From: Oxalobacteraceae bacterium
Lineage (GTDB): Bacteria; Pseudomonadota; Gammaproteobacteria; Burkholderiales; Burkholderiaceae_D
DNA length: 64,000 nucleotides
Reading direction: 5' to 3'
Assembly (NCBI GenBank): GCA_900299005.1
Contig: OMID01000025.1
Location: forward strand, 1-64,000
Under the pieces are notes generated by a model. That model was not told the origin of the DNA. It made no database searches and was given only the letters and a program-made list of their open reading frames with translations. Of this stretch, positions 29,016 to 38,970 are shown piece by piece (the stretch's first letter is position 1; each line of letters opens with the position of its first letter). The translations under genes were made by a program, and so were the position numbers.

Positions 29016-31916
29016 ATGAAACGCATGCTGTTCAATGCCACGCAACAGGAAGAACTGCGCGTGGCCATCGTTGATGGGCAAAAACTCATCGACATCGATA
29101 TCGAGACCGCCGGTCGCGAGCAAAGAAAATCCAACATCTACAAAGGGGTCATCACCCGCATCGAGCCCTCGCTCGAGGCCTGCTTTGTCAATTACGGTGA
29201 GGAGCGTCATGGCTTCCTGCCCTTCAAGGAGGTCGCCCGCAGCTATTTTCGGGAGGGCGTTGATGTCCGCAATGCCAGCATCCGCGAAGCGCTGCGCGAG
29301 GGCCAGGAGATCATGGTCCAGGTCGAAAAAGAAGAGCGCGGTAACAAGGGCGCCGCACTGACCTCATTCATCTCGCTGGCTGGCCGCTATCTGGTACTGA
29401 TGCCCAACAATCCGCGTGGTGGTGGCGTCTCTCGACGGGTCGAGGGCGAAGATCGCCAGGAGCTCCGCGAGACCATGGACAAGCTCGACCTGCCGCATGG
29501 CATGTCCGTAATTGCCCGGACCGCCGGTATTGGTCGCAATGTTGATGAGCTGCAGTGGGACCTCAATTATCTGATGCAGCTGTGGACAGCGATCGACGGG
29601 GCCGGCAAAGCCGCGCCCGGGGCCTTCCTGATCTATCAGGAATCCTCGCTTGTCATCCGAGCGATCCGCGACTACTTCCAGCCTGATATCGGCGAGATCT
29701 TGATCGATACCGACGACATCTTCGAACAGGCTCAGCAATTCATGAGCCATGTGATGCCAGATATGGTCCACAGGGTCAAGCGCTACCGGGACGATGTACC
29801 TCTGTTCTCGCGCTTCCAGATCGAACATCAGATCGAGAGCGCATATTCCCGTACCGTTCCCCTGCCCTCGGGCGGCGCGATCGTGATTGACCACACTGAA
29901 GCGCTGGTATCCGTTGACGTCAATTCTGCGCGCGCCACCCGTGGCAGCGACATTGAGACCACTGCATTCAACACCAACCTTGAAGCGGCCGATGAAGTCG
30001 CGCGCCAGTTGCGCCTGCGCGATCTGGGTGGACTGATCGTGATCGACTTCATCGACATGGAGCACTCGAAGAACCAACGCGAGATCGAGAACCGTCTCAA
30101 AGATGCCCTGCATTACGATCGTGCCCGCGTCCAGATGGGCAAGATCTCCCGCTTCGGTCTGATGGAGCTCTCGCGCCAGCGGCTTCGTCCCTCGCTCTCG
30201 GAGGGTAGCCATGTGACTTGCCCGCGGTGCAACGGTACTGGCCATATCCGCGATACCGAATCCTCTGGTTTGCAGGTGCTGCGCATCATTCAGGAAGAGG
30301 CGATGAAAGAGAATTCGGCTGCTATCCATGCGCAGGCGCCGGTCGACGTAGCAGCCTTCCTGCTCAATGAGAAGCGGGGTGAGATCCTGAAGATCGAAAG
30401 CCGCCATCGCGTCTCCGTCATCCTGATCCCGAACAAGCACCTAGAGACACCGCACTACAAGCTCGAGCGCATCAAGCATGATGATCCTCGTCTCGATGAC
30501 CTGCAGGCCAGCTACAAGATGGCCGAGGAAGTCGATACCGACGTCGGCTACAGCAAGCGCAAAGAAGAGGAGCGCAAGCCGCGTCAGGAGGCCGTGGTCA
30601 AGTCAATTACACCGGATCAACCAGCACCGGTCGTCGAACGACGTCCGGCAACAATCAGCGCTGCCAGCGATCAGGCAGCCGAGGGTTTCCTGTCACGCCT
30701 GTTCGGCCTGTTCCGCAAGAAGCCTGCTGCAGCCGTACCAGCAGCGGCCGCTGGCAGCAAGCCAAAAGAGCGCGAGCGCACCGATCGTGGCGGACGCCGT
30801 AGCCGTGGTGGCCGTAACCGAGGCCGCGACAAAGAAGACCGTGCCGAGTCGCGTGAGCTCAAAGAGGCCAAGGAGCTTAAAGAGCTCAAGCAGGCCAAAG
30901 ATGTGCGTGAACCAAAAGAAGCTCGTCAACCCAAGCCTCCGCGTGAGCAACGCGAGGCACGTGAAACTCGCGAGCCTCGTGAAGGACGCGATGGTCGCGA
31001 GGGCGCTGATTCACGAGAGCCGCGCCGCGAACGTAATCGCCAGGCCCGCAATGACAAGCAGCCCCAGCAGACGGAAGAGAAACTCCTGCCAGAGGTGCCT
31101 GCAGCATCGGCAGCGCCAGTCAACCTCACTCCGGCCGCCGAAGCGCCCGAACAGCCGGATCTGCTGACAACCACGGAGGATGCCGCTGCGGAGGTCGGTG
31201 GGGATCAGCCTCGACGCCGCCGTCGGCGTGGCGGCCGCAACCGTAACCGTCGCGACCGCGATCAGGCAGAGACCGCTGGCGCAGAGGAAGTCGCAGACGC
31301 CGAGTTCGTGAATCACCCTCATGCCATTAACGATAACGATGCTACTGAAGTCGTGCACCAGTTCGTCGAACATGACCACGATAGGGAAACCGCGCATCCG
31401 CCTGCAGGCGTTTCCCCGGCAGTGCCGGTAGTGGTGGCAACACCACTGGCAGTTGCGGGGACAAAAACCCATGCGGCGCCCTCCCATGACATTGCGCATG
31501 TCGAGCAGGAAGTGGCTCCCGAGGCCCTGGCGACTCAACAGCCTAACGCTATGACATCGCCCATGCCACTCACCGAAGTCGCTGAGGTTGAAGCGCTGGC
31601 CACCGGTATCGTGCCTGCACAAGCGCACGCATCCCCTGATGTCTCGCCCCCGGAAACTACTGTCGTGAGCAATGAGAAGATCAAAGCTTCGGCGGCAGAC
31701 CATGGCGCTGCTTTCCGCACCGCTGCTCAAAGCGCTCCACTGGAAGAGGCACTCGCTGCTGCTGGCCTGACGATGGCCACGACGGATCCGGAAAAGCTGC
31801 GGAAGGTACAAGAGGCAGCTGCAAGCGTTACGGCAGTAGCCCGTGCTCCACGTGAGCGCAAGCCGGCACCCTCTGTAGCAAGCGAGCCCTTGGTGCAAGT
31901 GGAAACACGGTCCTGA
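29016..31916 (+). CDS. rne: ribonuclease E
   Basis: RNase E is the main endonuclease of mRNA decay and rRNA/tRNA processing and the scaffold of the degradosome. From ATG 29016 (MKRMLFNATQQEELRVAIVD) it has 966 residues. It has an S1 domain (about 35-120), catalytic Asp301 in SVDVNSARATRGSD and Asp344 in VIDFIDM, and the zinc-link Cys402/Cys405 in TCPRCNGTG. The C-terminal half (about 560-966) is disordered: an Arg/Lys/Glu-rich part with repeated RE, RG and LKE units, a second Arg-rich patch (PRRRRRRGGRNRNRRDRD), then an Ala/Pro/Glu-rich tail. Such segments bind RNA and degradosome partners. The long antisense frames opposite it are shadows of its codon usage. Confidence 0.97.
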   Translation: MKRMLFNATQQEELRVAIVDGQKLIDIDIETAGREQRKSNIYKGVITRIEPSLEACFVNYGEERHGFLPFKEVARSYFREGVDVRNASIREALREGQEIMVQVEKEERGNKGAALTSFISLAGRYLVLMPNNPRGGGVSRRVEGEDRQELRETMDKLDLPHGMSVIARTAGIGRNVDELQWDLNYLMQLWTAIDGAGKAAPGAFLIYQESSLVIRAIRDYFQPDIGEILIDTDDIFEQAQQFMSHVMPDMVHRVKRYRDDVPLFSRFQIEHQIESAYSRTVPLPSGGAIVIDHTEALVSVDVNSARATRGSDIETTAFNTNLEAADEVARQLRLRDLGGLIVIDFIDMEHSKNQREIENRLKDALHYDRARVQMGKISRFGLMELSRQRLRPSLSEGSHVTCPRCNGTGHIRDTESSGLQVLRIIQEEAMKENSAAIHAQAPVDVAAFLLNEKRGEILKIESRHRVSVILIPNKHLETPHYKLERIKHDDPRLDDLQASYKMAEEVDTDVGYSKRKEEERKPRQEAVVKSITPDQPAPVVERRPATISAASDQAAEGFLSRLFGLFRKKPAAAVPAAAAGSKPKERERTDRGGRRSRGGRNRGRDKEDRAESRELKEAKELKELKQAKDVREPKEARQPKPPREQREARETREPREGRDGREGADSREPRRERNRQARNDKQPQQTEEKLLPEVPAASAAPVNLTPAAEAPEQPDLLTTTEDAAAEVGGDQPRRRRRRGGRNRNRRDRDQAETAGAEEVADAEFVNHPHAINDNDATEVVHQFVEHDHDRETAHPPAGVSPAVPVVVATPLAVAGTKTHAAPSHDIAHVEQEVAPEALATQQPNAMTSPMPLTEVAEVEALATGIVPAQAHASPDVSPPETTVVSNEKIKASAADHGAAFRTAAQSAPLEEALAAAGLTMATTDPEKLRKVQEAAASVTAVARAPRERKPAPSVASEPLVQVETRS

Positions 31917-31939
31917 TCAAAAGAGCACTCTCAACAAAA

Positions 31940-31976
31940 ATCCCGCCGCAGATTCCTGCTGGCGGGATCTTTTTTT
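31940..31976. terminator. bidirectional terminator between rne and nudF
   Basis: ATCCCGCC (31940-31947) pairs with GGCGGGAT (31961-31968). On the plus strand a run of seven T follows, and on the minus strand five T follow. It ends rne from the left and the nuo-DUF2818-nudF operon from the right. Confidence 0.9.
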
Positions 31977-31991
31977 GGCGCTGGCGAGCGC

Positions 31992-32555
31992 TCAGCGCAC
32001 AAGCGGGATCCACTCGCCTCGCCTGATTTTGTCCAGCCAAAACGCACCAATGATGGTCTTTACATCAGTCACTCTGCCTTGCTGTATCCATTCAAGCAGT
32101 TGGTCAAACGGTAGCGTAAACACATCGAGAAACTCTCCCGCATCGAGTTCACGTTCACCCTCAATTAGTCCTTGCGCAAGATAGATCTGCAGATGCTCAT
32201 CCGAGTAAGCAATCGCATTATGTATGGTGCACAGGAATTGCCATGCGTTAGCGGTGTACCCCGTTTCTTCGCGCAGCTCGCGCTGGGCACAAACCAAGGG
32301 GTCTTCGCCCGGCTCCAGCTTCCCGGCTGGGAATTCGATGAAAACCTGCTGGTTTGGATAACGGAACTGCCGCTCCAGCAGGACGCTACCGTCCTTGAAC
32401 AGAGGTACGATCACGACAGCACCGGGATGACGAAAATACTCGCGCGTGGTTTCACTACCATCTGGCAGCTGAACCCGGTCGTTGCGCAGCTTGATGAACG
32501 TGCCCTCATAAACAAGCTCAGAGCTTATCTTGGTTTCGGTGAGGTGCTTATCCAT
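31992..32555 (-). CDS. NUDIX hydrolase (ADP-ribose pyrophosphatase type)
   Basis: The 187 residues carry the complete NUDIX box GKLEPGEDPLVCAQRELREETGY (G-x5-E-x7-R-E-x2-E-E-x-G). The N-terminal part (LPDGSETTREYFRHPGAVVIVP, then VLLERQFRYPNQQVFIEFPAG) matches the ADP-sugar pyrophosphatase subgroup represented by NudF. Likely substrates are ADP-ribose and related dinucleotides, which fits a place at the end of an NADH dehydrogenase operon. It stops 16 bases from the shared terminator. Confidence 0.92.
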   Translation of the reverse strand: MDKHLTETKISSELVYEGTFIKLRNDRVQLPDGSETTREYFRHPGAVVIVPLFKDGSVLLERQFRYPNQQVFIEFPAGKLEPGEDPLVCAQRELREETGYTANAWQFLCTIHNAIAYSDEHLQIYLAQGLIEGERELDAGEFLDVFTLPFDQLLEWIQQGRVTDVKTIIGAFWLDKIRRGEWIPLVR

Positions 32556-32615
32556 GCTAGGCAGGGCAGGAAAAGAAGGAACGCGACTCGGTGTGCAAAG
32601 ACCACGGTTCGCTGG

Positions 32616-32927
32616 TCATTCGCCAACAGACCGGCGGCGAAGATGTCTCCAAACAAACCCAGGGAATGCCAGCACCAGCATCAGACAGAGTGTGACGGTA
32701 TAAAACTGCCATCCCTGAGGAAATGCGTTACCAGCCATGGTCTCAAGCAAGTGCGCGATAACGATCAACAGCAAGTACAGGACTAGCAGTTCAATTAATC
32801 TGACTGCAAACGGCTTGTCCGCCGACTTCAGACGGAATATCCCGAACAGCGACTCCGTAAAAAACGGAAAATTCGCTGCCAGCGCCATCAGAAAGATGAT
32901 TAGCCAGGCTGCCGTTGAGGTATTCAT
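32616..32927 (-). CDS. DUF2818 family membrane protein
   Basis: A 103-residue protein with three hydrophobic segments: AAWLIIFLMALAANFPFF, RLIELLVLYLLLIVIAHLLE and FYTVTLCLMLVLAFPGFVW. The pattern matches DUF2818, found in Betaproteobacteria directly after nuoN. It is 13 bases from nuoN, so it is probably translated as part of the complex I operon. Whether it is a subunit or an assembly factor is not established. Confidence 0.88.
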   Translation of the reverse strand: MNTSTAAWLIIFLMALAANFPFFTESLFGIFRLKSADKPFAVRLIELLVLYLLLIVIAHLLETMAGNAFPQGWQFYTVTLCLMLVLAFPGFVWRHLRRRSVGE

Positions 32928-32940
32928 CTGATTGACATCC

Positions 32941-34428
32941 TCAGGAAGCCAAGGCCTGGGAAATCGAATACACGCAGGCCGTCATCAGGGGACCCGGCAA
33001 GATGCCCAATAATAAGATCGCAGCACCATTGATTGACAAGGTAAGACGCATCCCAACGGGCGCTGAAATTGGCGACGGATCTGCTGCCTCATCAAAATAC
33101 ATCAGCTTGATCACCCGCAGGTAGTAAAAAGCTCCAATTAGTGAAGCCATCACCGCAAAGAGCACCAGCCACAGGTAATCTGCCGCCAGTGCCGCTTGCA
33201 GCACTGCGAATTTCGCATTGAACCCCACCAGTGGTGGCACACCAGCTAAGGACAGCATCAGCACCATCATGACAGCGGCGAACCAGGGGCTGCGCTGATT
33301 GAGTCCCTTGAAGTCATCGAGCTCTTCGGCCTCGAAACCGCTGCGCGAGAGCAGCAGAATCACAGCGAAGCTGCCCAATGTGGTCAGCACATACACAATG
33401 CCACAGAACATGGCGGCACTGTAGGCACTCACGGCCGATTCCATGGTACTGCCGGCAAATACGCCCGACTGCAGACCCACCAGCATGAAACCCATGTGCG
33501 AGATAGTCGAGTAGGCCAGCATACGTTTGATATTCGTCTGCGCGATGGCCACGATGTTGCCAATAGCCAGAGACAGCACCGCCATCACCAGCATCATCTG
33601 CTGCCAGTCGGCAGAGAGCGAACCCATCGCTTCAACCAAAAGCCGCATCGCAATCGCAGAGGCCGCCAGTTTGGGGGCAGCACCAATCAACAAGGTGACC
33701 GAGGTTGGCGCACCGTGATAAACGTCAGGCACCCACATATGGAAGGGCGCTGCCGAAAATTTGAAAGCCAGACCAGCCACCATAAAGACAAGGCCGAGTG
33801 CCATCGCCATATGATGCGTGGAATTGGCAGAGATTACCTGCGATATTTTGCCAAGCTCGAGAGAGCCGGTAGCGCCATAGATCATCGACATGCCATACAG
33901 CATGAAGCCTGAGGATAGCGCGCCCAGCACAAAGTATTTCATTGCCGCCTCAGTCGAGATTGCATGATCGCGGCGCATTGCGACCAAGGCATACAGCGAG
34001 AGCGACATCAGCTCGAGCCCTAAATAAATCACCAAAAAGTTGTTACCCGAGATCATGACCATTTGACCAAGCAGGGATAACAGTGCGAGCACATAAAACT
34101 CGCCCGACAAATTCCCACCCAGCATGCCACGCTCATTCGAGTACTGACGCGAGTACACCAAGGTAGCCAACGTGACCAAAGCGGCAAAAAACTTCAGCAG
34201 GCTGGCCATTGGATCCAGAACATAGCTGTTGTTGAGAGCGTACACCGTACCGGGAACCGCATAGTCACCGATTGCGATGAGGGCAGTTATAGCGACAACA
34301 ATCAACGACAGCCGGTGACTAAGTGGATTTTTTTCTTCGTCAGCAAACAGGCCTGCCACCATCACCACCATGGTTGCAATCGCCAAAAAGATCTCGGCAC
34401 TCGCTGCGGCATAGTTCAGTTCAGTCAT
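32941..34428 (-). CDS. nuoN: NADH-quinone oxidoreductase subunit N
   Basis: One of three antiporter-like proton-pumping subunits of respiratory complex I. The 495 residues are almost entirely transmembrane helices. Characteristic parts are LGLELMSLSLYALVA, with the conserved glutamate in helix 5, and the discontinuous-helix region AYSTISHMGFMLVGLQ. It is the last nuo gene, 15 bases after nuoM and 13 before the DUF2818 gene. Confidence 0.97.
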   Translation of the reverse strand: MTELNYAAASAEIFLAIATMVVMVAGLFADEEKNPLSHRLSLIVVAITALIAIGDYAVPGTVYALNNSYVLDPMASLLKFFAALVTLATLVYSRQYSNERGMLGGNLSGEFYVLALLSLLGQMVMISGNNFLVIYLGLELMSLSLYALVAMRRDHAISTEAAMKYFVLGALSSGFMLYGMSMIYGATGSLELGKISQVISANSTHHMAMALGLVFMVAGLAFKFSAAPFHMWVPDVYHGAPTSVTLLIGAAPKLAASAIAMRLLVEAMGSLSADWQQMMLVMAVLSLAIGNIVAIAQTNIKRMLAYSTISHMGFMLVGLQSGVFAGSTMESAVSAYSAAMFCGIVYVLTTLGSFAVILLLSRSGFEAEELDDFKGLNQRSPWFAAVMMVLMLSLAGVPPLVGFNAKFAVLQAALAADYLWLVLFAVMASLIGAFYYLRVIKLMYFDEAADPSPISAPVGMRLTLSINGAAILLLGILPGPLMTACVYSISQALAS

Positions 34429-34443
34429 GGTCAGTTTCCTGCT

Positions 34444-35931
34444 TTATTGCGGGATCTTGCTGAGAGCCACGTGGCGCAGCAGGTCAAGTACCGAAGTCTG
34501 GGTCAACTCTGTCAATGGCGCCGGATAGACGCCCATCCACACTGTCGCAATTGCCAATGCGCCCAATAATAAAAACTCACGCGTGCTGAGGTCTGAGAGT
34601 CCGGCAATCTGCTCGCTACCGACTTCACCGAAAACGACGCGCTTGACAAGCCACAGTGAATACGCGGCACCCAAAACAAGCGCCGTCGCCGCCAGCACGC
34701 CGATCCAGAAATTAAATTTCACCGCGCCGAGAATCACCATGAATTCGCCAATAAAGCCTGAGGTACCCGGCAGACCCGCATTCGCCAGTGAGAACAACAC
34801 AAATAGCGCAGCAAAGCGCGGCATGGTATTGACCACGCCGCCATAGTCGGCAATCTCTCGAGAATGCAAGCGATCATAGAGAACGCCTATGCACAGGAAC
34901 ATCGCACCCGAGACAAAGCCATGCGAAATCATCTGCATCAGGCCGCCCTGTATCGCCATCTCGCCAAACATGAAGAGGCCAAGAGTTACGAATCCCATAT
35001 GCGCGATGGACGAATAGGCGACTAATTTTTTCATGTCGGCCTGCACGAGCGCCACCAGGCCAATATAAATCACAGCAATCAGTGACAATGCGATCATCAT
35101 CCCGGCAAGCGCATGACTCGCATCGGGCGTGATCGGCAGGGACAACCGCAGAAAACCATAGCCCCCGAGTTTCAGCATGATCGCCGCCAGCACAACCGAG
35201 CCACCCGTTGGTGCTTCGACGTGCGCATCCGGTAACCAGGTGTGCACCGGCCACATCGGTACCTTGACCCCGAAAGCGATCAGGAAAGCGAGGAATATCG
35301 GTATCTGGGCTTCCAGTGGCAACGGGAGCTTGTGCCAATCCAGAATATCGAAACTCCCTGATTCCACGTGCAGCCAGATCAACGCCACTAGCATGAGCAA
35401 GGATCCGAGGAAGGTATAAAGGAAGAATTTGATCGCCGCATAGACACGGCGTGGACCACCCCAAACGCCCACGATGATGAACATCGGTATAAGCGTTGCC
35501 TCAAAAAAAACGTAGAAGAGCAAGGCATCAATAGCGCAGAACACGCCAATCATGATACCTGAGAGGATAAGGAAAGCGGCCATGTATTGCGCGACCCGCT
35601 TTTCAATCACCTCCCAGCCTGCGATGACGACGAGAACCGTAATGAAGGCGGTCAGTGGAACAAACCACAGCGATAGCCCGTCGATACCGAGGTAGTAATA
35701 CACATTAAATCGTGCTATCCACAATTCTTTTTCAACGAACTGCAGTCCGTGCATGGAGGGGTCGAACCCAGCAACCAGTGGCAGCGTGATCAGAAAGCTG
35801 ACAACAGACCCCATCAGAGACAGCACCCGGGTACGCGAAGCCCTGCTGTCGCTGCCCGTGGCCAGCACCAGCACGCCGAACGCGATCGGAAGCCAAATCG
35901 CGAGACTGAGAAGAGGAGTAGTTGACGGCAT
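34444..35931 (-). CDS. nuoM: NADH-quinone oxidoreductase subunit M
   Basis: An antiporter-like membrane subunit of complex I. The frame is open to 36093, but the first 54 residues overlap the end of nuoL and are hydrophilic. The ATG at 35931 (MPSTTPLLSLAIWLPIAFG) gives 495 residues, the family size. The conserved helix-5 glutamate lies in FYVFFEATLIPMFII, and lysine-bearing helices in VAYSSIAHMGFVTLG. It lies 50 bases after nuoL. Confidence 0.97.
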   Translation of the reverse strand: MPSTTPLLSLAIWLPIAFGVLVLATGSDSRASRTRVLSLMGSVVSFLITLPLVAGFDPSMHGLQFVEKELWIARFNVYYYLGIDGLSLWFVPLTAFITVLVVIAGWEVIEKRVAQYMAAFLILSGIMIGVFCAIDALLFYVFFEATLIPMFIIVGVWGGPRRVYAAIKFFLYTFLGSLLMLVALIWLHVESGSFDILDWHKLPLPLEAQIPIFLAFLIAFGVKVPMWPVHTWLPDAHVEAPTGGSVVLAAIMLKLGGYGFLRLSLPITPDASHALAGMMIALSLIAVIYIGLVALVQADMKKLVAYSSIAHMGFVTLGLFMFGEMAIQGGLMQMISHGFVSGAMFLCIGVLYDRLHSREIADYGGVVNTMPRFAALFVLFSLANAGLPGTSGFIGEFMVILGAVKFNFWIGVLAATALVLGAAYSLWLVKRVVFGEVGSEQIAGLSDLSTREFLLLGALAIATVWMGVYPAPLTELTQTSVLDLLRHVALSKIPQ

Positions 35932-35981
35932 AGTGTTCGTTGTTGTCAGGCAGGAGCTCTGTCGTTGATTTCGTTGACGGA

Positions 35982-38000
35982 TCAGGACATCAGCAGCAGA
36001 TAGCCCAGATAAACGGCGATGGCCAGAATCATCGTGAATGCGTAGTGATAGATGTAGCCCGTCTGGATACCACGCGAGAGCAGCGCAAACCAACCAATCA
36101 TACGTGCCGAGCCATTCACCACCAGACCGTCGATCAGGGCGCGATCACCTACGGCAGACAAGCCACTGCCCAGACCGCGAGCGCCTGCGGCAAAGACGAT
36201 ATCGTTGATTTTGTCCATGTAGTATTTGTTGTCCAGCAGCCGGTGCACGCCGCTGAAACTGCCATAGAACCAAGCAGGTACTCGGGGATTGATCATGTAG
36301 CAGTAATAGGCGCTACCGACGCCGGCGGCTGCCAGCCAGAACGGCAAGCTGGTCAGTGCGTGCACGCCCATCGCCGCTGCACCATGAAATTGTGCCGCCA
36401 AGCCAGCCATCGCCGGGTGATTGTCGGCAACGACAATCACGCCTGTGAAGAAGTCTCCGAACAACATCGGGCCCATGGCGATATAACCAACGAGCACAGA
36501 GGGTATCGCCAGCAGAACGAGTGGCAGGGTCACGACCCACGGAGCCTCGTGAGGCTTCTCGCCCGGCGCCAATCCGTGATGCTCTTCGCCGTGATGGTCC
36601 TCATGACCGTGGCTCACATGGCCGAAACGCTCCTCGCCATGAAAGACCAGGAAGTACATGCGGAAAGAATAGAACGCCGTGACGAATACGCCTGCCAGCA
36701 CTGCAAACTGCGCAAAGCCAGCGCCGGCGATGTGCGTCTCGGCCACGGCTTCGATGATTGAATCTTTTGAGTAGAACCCCGAAAAAAATGGCGTCCCAAT
36801 GAGTGCGAGAGAACCCAGCAGGCTGGTGACCCAGGTAATCGGCATGTACTTCCGCAGACCACCCATGTGGCGAATATCCTGATCATGGTGCATCCCCATG
36901 ATGACGGCACCGGCACCCAGGAACAACAGCGCCTTGAAGAAGGCATGCGTCATCAGATGAAAAACCGCAACAGAATACGCGGAGGCCCCGAGTGCTACCG
37001 TCATGTAGCCCAGCTGGGAGAGCGTGGAATAAGCGACCACACGCTTGATGTCATTCTGGATGATGCCAAGGAAGCCCATGAACAACGCCGTGATGGCACC
37101 GATCACCAGCACGAAGGACAGCGCGGTATCGGAGAGCTCAAACAGGGGCGACATGCGGCTTACCATGAAGATGCCAGCCGTGACCATGGTCGCTGCATGA
37201 ATCAGCGCAGAGATCGGTGTCGGACCCTCCATGGAATCAGGAAGCCACACATGCAGCGGAAACTGGGCCGACTTGCCCATGGCGCCAATGAACAGGCAGA
37301 TGCACGCCACGGTGATCAGCAACCAGTCGGTGCCCGGCAGTGTCAGCACTGCCAACTCCTCGCGGCGGGCGAATACCTCGGCGTAATTCATGGATCCTGC
37401 GTAGGCGAGCAGCAGACCAATGCCAAGAATGAAGCCAAAATCACCAACCCGATTAACCAGGAAAGCTTTCATGTTGGCGAAGATAGCAGTCGGTCGCTTG
37501 AACCAGAAACCGATCAGCAGATAAGACACAAGGCCAACCGCCTCCCAGCCAAAAAAGAGCTGCAGGAAGTTGTTACTCATGACAAGCATGAGCATCGAGA
37601 ATGTAAATAGCGAGATGTACGAAAAAAAGCGGTTGTAGCCTTCATCATCTTGCATGTAACCAATCGTATAGACATGCACCATGAGCGATACGAAGGTCAC
37701 CACGCACATCATCATTGCGGTGAGACTATCAATGAGAAAACCAATCTCTAGTTTTACCTCGCCCAGTGTCATCCAGGTGTACATAGTCCCGCTATAGGTC
37801 GCGCCATTCATCACTTGCATGAGGGTTTGAGCGGAGATCAGGAAGGCAATCAGCACGCCAAGGATGGTCACACTGTGCGAGGCTTTACGGCCGATCAGAT
37901 TGCCAAAAAAACGTGTGCCGAACAGGCCGGCAATCGCGGAGCCAGCCAGCGGCGCCAGCGGCACGGCCAGCAGGAGATCAGGATTGAGTTGCACTGCCAT
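35982..38000 (-). CDS. nuoL: NADH-quinone oxidoreductase subunit L
   Basis: The distal proton-pumping subunit of complex I, with the long lateral helix at its C-terminus. The 672 residues include LFFGWEAVGLVSYLLIGFW (helix-5 glutamate), MGKSAQFPLHVWLPDSMEG and the discontinuous-helix region VAYSTLSQLGYMTVALG. A His-rich loop, HVSHGHEDHHGEEHHG (about residues 480-495), lies between late helices and could bind metal, though loops of this kind are common in NuoL and not known to matter. It is 24 bases after nuoK. Confidence 0.97.
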   Translation of the reverse strand: MAVQLNPDLLLAVPLAPLAGSAIAGLFGTRFFGNLIGRKASHSVTILGVLIAFLISAQTLMQVMNGATYSGTMYTWMTLGEVKLEIGFLIDSLTAMMMCVVTFVSLMVHVYTIGYMQDDEGYNRFFSYISLFTFSMLMLVMSNNFLQLFFGWEAVGLVSYLLIGFWFKRPTAIFANMKAFLVNRVGDFGFILGIGLLLAYAGSMNYAEVFARREELAVLTLPGTDWLLITVACICLFIGAMGKSAQFPLHVWLPDSMEGPTPISALIHAATMVTAGIFMVSRMSPLFELSDTALSFVLVIGAITALFMGFLGIIQNDIKRVVAYSTLSQLGYMTVALGASAYSVAVFHLMTHAFFKALLFLGAGAVIMGMHHDQDIRHMGGLRKYMPITWVTSLLGSLALIGTPFFSGFYSKDSIIEAVAETHIAGAGFAQFAVLAGVFVTAFYSFRMYFLVFHGEERFGHVSHGHEDHHGEEHHGLAPGEKPHEAPWVVTLPLVLLAIPSVLVGYIAMGPMLFGDFFTGVIVVADNHPAMAGLAAQFHGAAAMGVHALTSLPFWLAAAGVGSAYYCYMINPRVPAWFYGSFSGVHRLLDNKYYMDKINDIVFAAGARGLGSGLSAVGDRALIDGLVVNGSARMIGWFALLSRGIQTGYIYHYAFTMILAIAVYLGYLLLMS

Positions 38001-38024
38001 GGGAACCTTGCATTATTTTTCGGG

Positions 38025-38333
38025 TCAGCCTTTGAGACGATCAAGGTCTTCTACGTTGATCGTATTAAGGTTACGGAATAACACCACTAGAATCGCCAGA
38101 CCAATGGCAGACTCTGCGGCCGCAACAGTCAGGATGAAAAAAACAAAGATCTGTCCCGCCGCATCGCCCAGGTAATGAGAAAACGCGACGAAATTTGTGT
38201 TGACCGCCAGTAGCATCAGCTCGATCGACATCAGGATGATGATCACGTTCTTGCGGTTAAGGAAAATACCCACCACTGCAATCGCAAACAGAATGGCGCC
38301 GAGCGTCAGGTAATGGGCGAGTGTGATTTCCAT
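38025..38333 (-). CDS. nuoK: NADH-quinone oxidoreductase subunit K
   Basis: A small membrane subunit of complex I with three transmembrane helices in 102 residues. The conserved glutamates for proton translocation are in [20 protein letters not shown] and in [16 protein letters not shown]. It starts 8 bases after nuoJ. Confidence 0.98.
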   Translation of the reverse strand: MEITLAHYLTLGAILFAIAVVGIFLNRKNVIIILMSIELMLLAVNTNFVAFSHYLGDAAGQIFVFFILTVAAAESAIGLAILVVLFRNLNTINVEDLDRLKG

Positions 38334-38341
38334 GGCAAGCC

Positions 38342-38962
38342 TCAGGAATTATCGGTGGCCGACTGGCCTCCGGCACGAGTACTCTCCGGCGCCATGCTGA
38401 CGATGCGAACCCGATCCTCGCGACGGGTTTTGACCGCGAGCCCCGGATCGAAGTACTTGGTGTCCTTGCGCCGGCGCAGCGTGAGCGCAACGGCAGCCAC
38501 CAGTGCCGCCAGCAGGATCAGCGCGGCCACCTCAAACGCGTAGAGATAATGTGTGTAAATGAGTTTGCCCAGCTCTTTGGTGTCACCGATATTACCAGCG
38601 GCGAGTTGAGGCTGATTGACAAAACTATTGACGAGAACGGCGACCATCTCTGCGGCGATCACCACACCGATGGTCACTGCAAACGGCAAATAGCCCCAGA
38701 TCCCGGCGCGCAGCTTGGCCATATCGATATCCAGCATCATGACCACGAACAGGAAAAGTACCATCACGGCGCCGACGTACACCAGCACCAGCACAATGGC
38801 CAAAAACTCGGCCTTGAGCAGCATCCAGATCGCAGAGGCTGAAAAGAAGGACAGGATCAGATACAGCGCCGCATGCACCGGATTGCGGTCGGTGACCACG
38901 CGCAGCGCGGCCAGCACCAGCAAGGCCGAAAACACGTAAAAGAGAATGGCGGTGAAATCCAT
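38342..38962 (-). CDS. nuoJ: NADH-quinone oxidoreductase subunit J
   Basis: Membrane subunit of complex I, 206 residues with five hydrophobic helices; the typical segment is [22 protein letters not shown]. The C-terminal tail after [19 protein letters not shown] is longer and more polar than in E. coli (184 residues) and ends in a Ser/Thr-rich stretch. It lies 8 bases after nuoI. Confidence 0.96.
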   Translation of the reverse strand: MDFTAILFYVFSALLVLAALRVVTDRNPVHAALYLILSFFSASAIWMLLKAEFLAIVLVLVYVGAVMVLFLFVVMMLDIDMAKLRAGIWGYLPFAVTIGVVIAAEMVAVLVNSFVNQPQLAAGNIGDTKELGKLIYTHYLYAFEVAALILLAALVAAVALTLRRRKDTKYFDPGLAVKTRREDRVRIVSMAPESTRAGGQSATDNS

Positions 38963-38970
38963 GTCTTGCC

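Noticed and set aside
29364-30440. 358-codon minus-strand frame opposite rne
   Set aside because: It is antisense to the conserved catalytic part of RNase E; no motif and no ribosome-binding site. A shadow frame.
31011-31898. 295-codon minus-strand frame opposite the rne tail
   Set aside because: Antisense to a low-complexity segment with biased codons, which makes long open frames by chance.
36500-36545. His-rich loop in NuoL as a novel metal-binding insertion
   Set aside because: Histidine-rich loops at this place are common in NuoL of Betaproteobacteria, so I do not treat it as novel.
36867-37610. 247-codon plus-strand frame opposite nuoL
   Set aside because: Complement of hydrophobic codons; His/Arg/Gln-rich nonsense product typical of antisense to membrane proteins.
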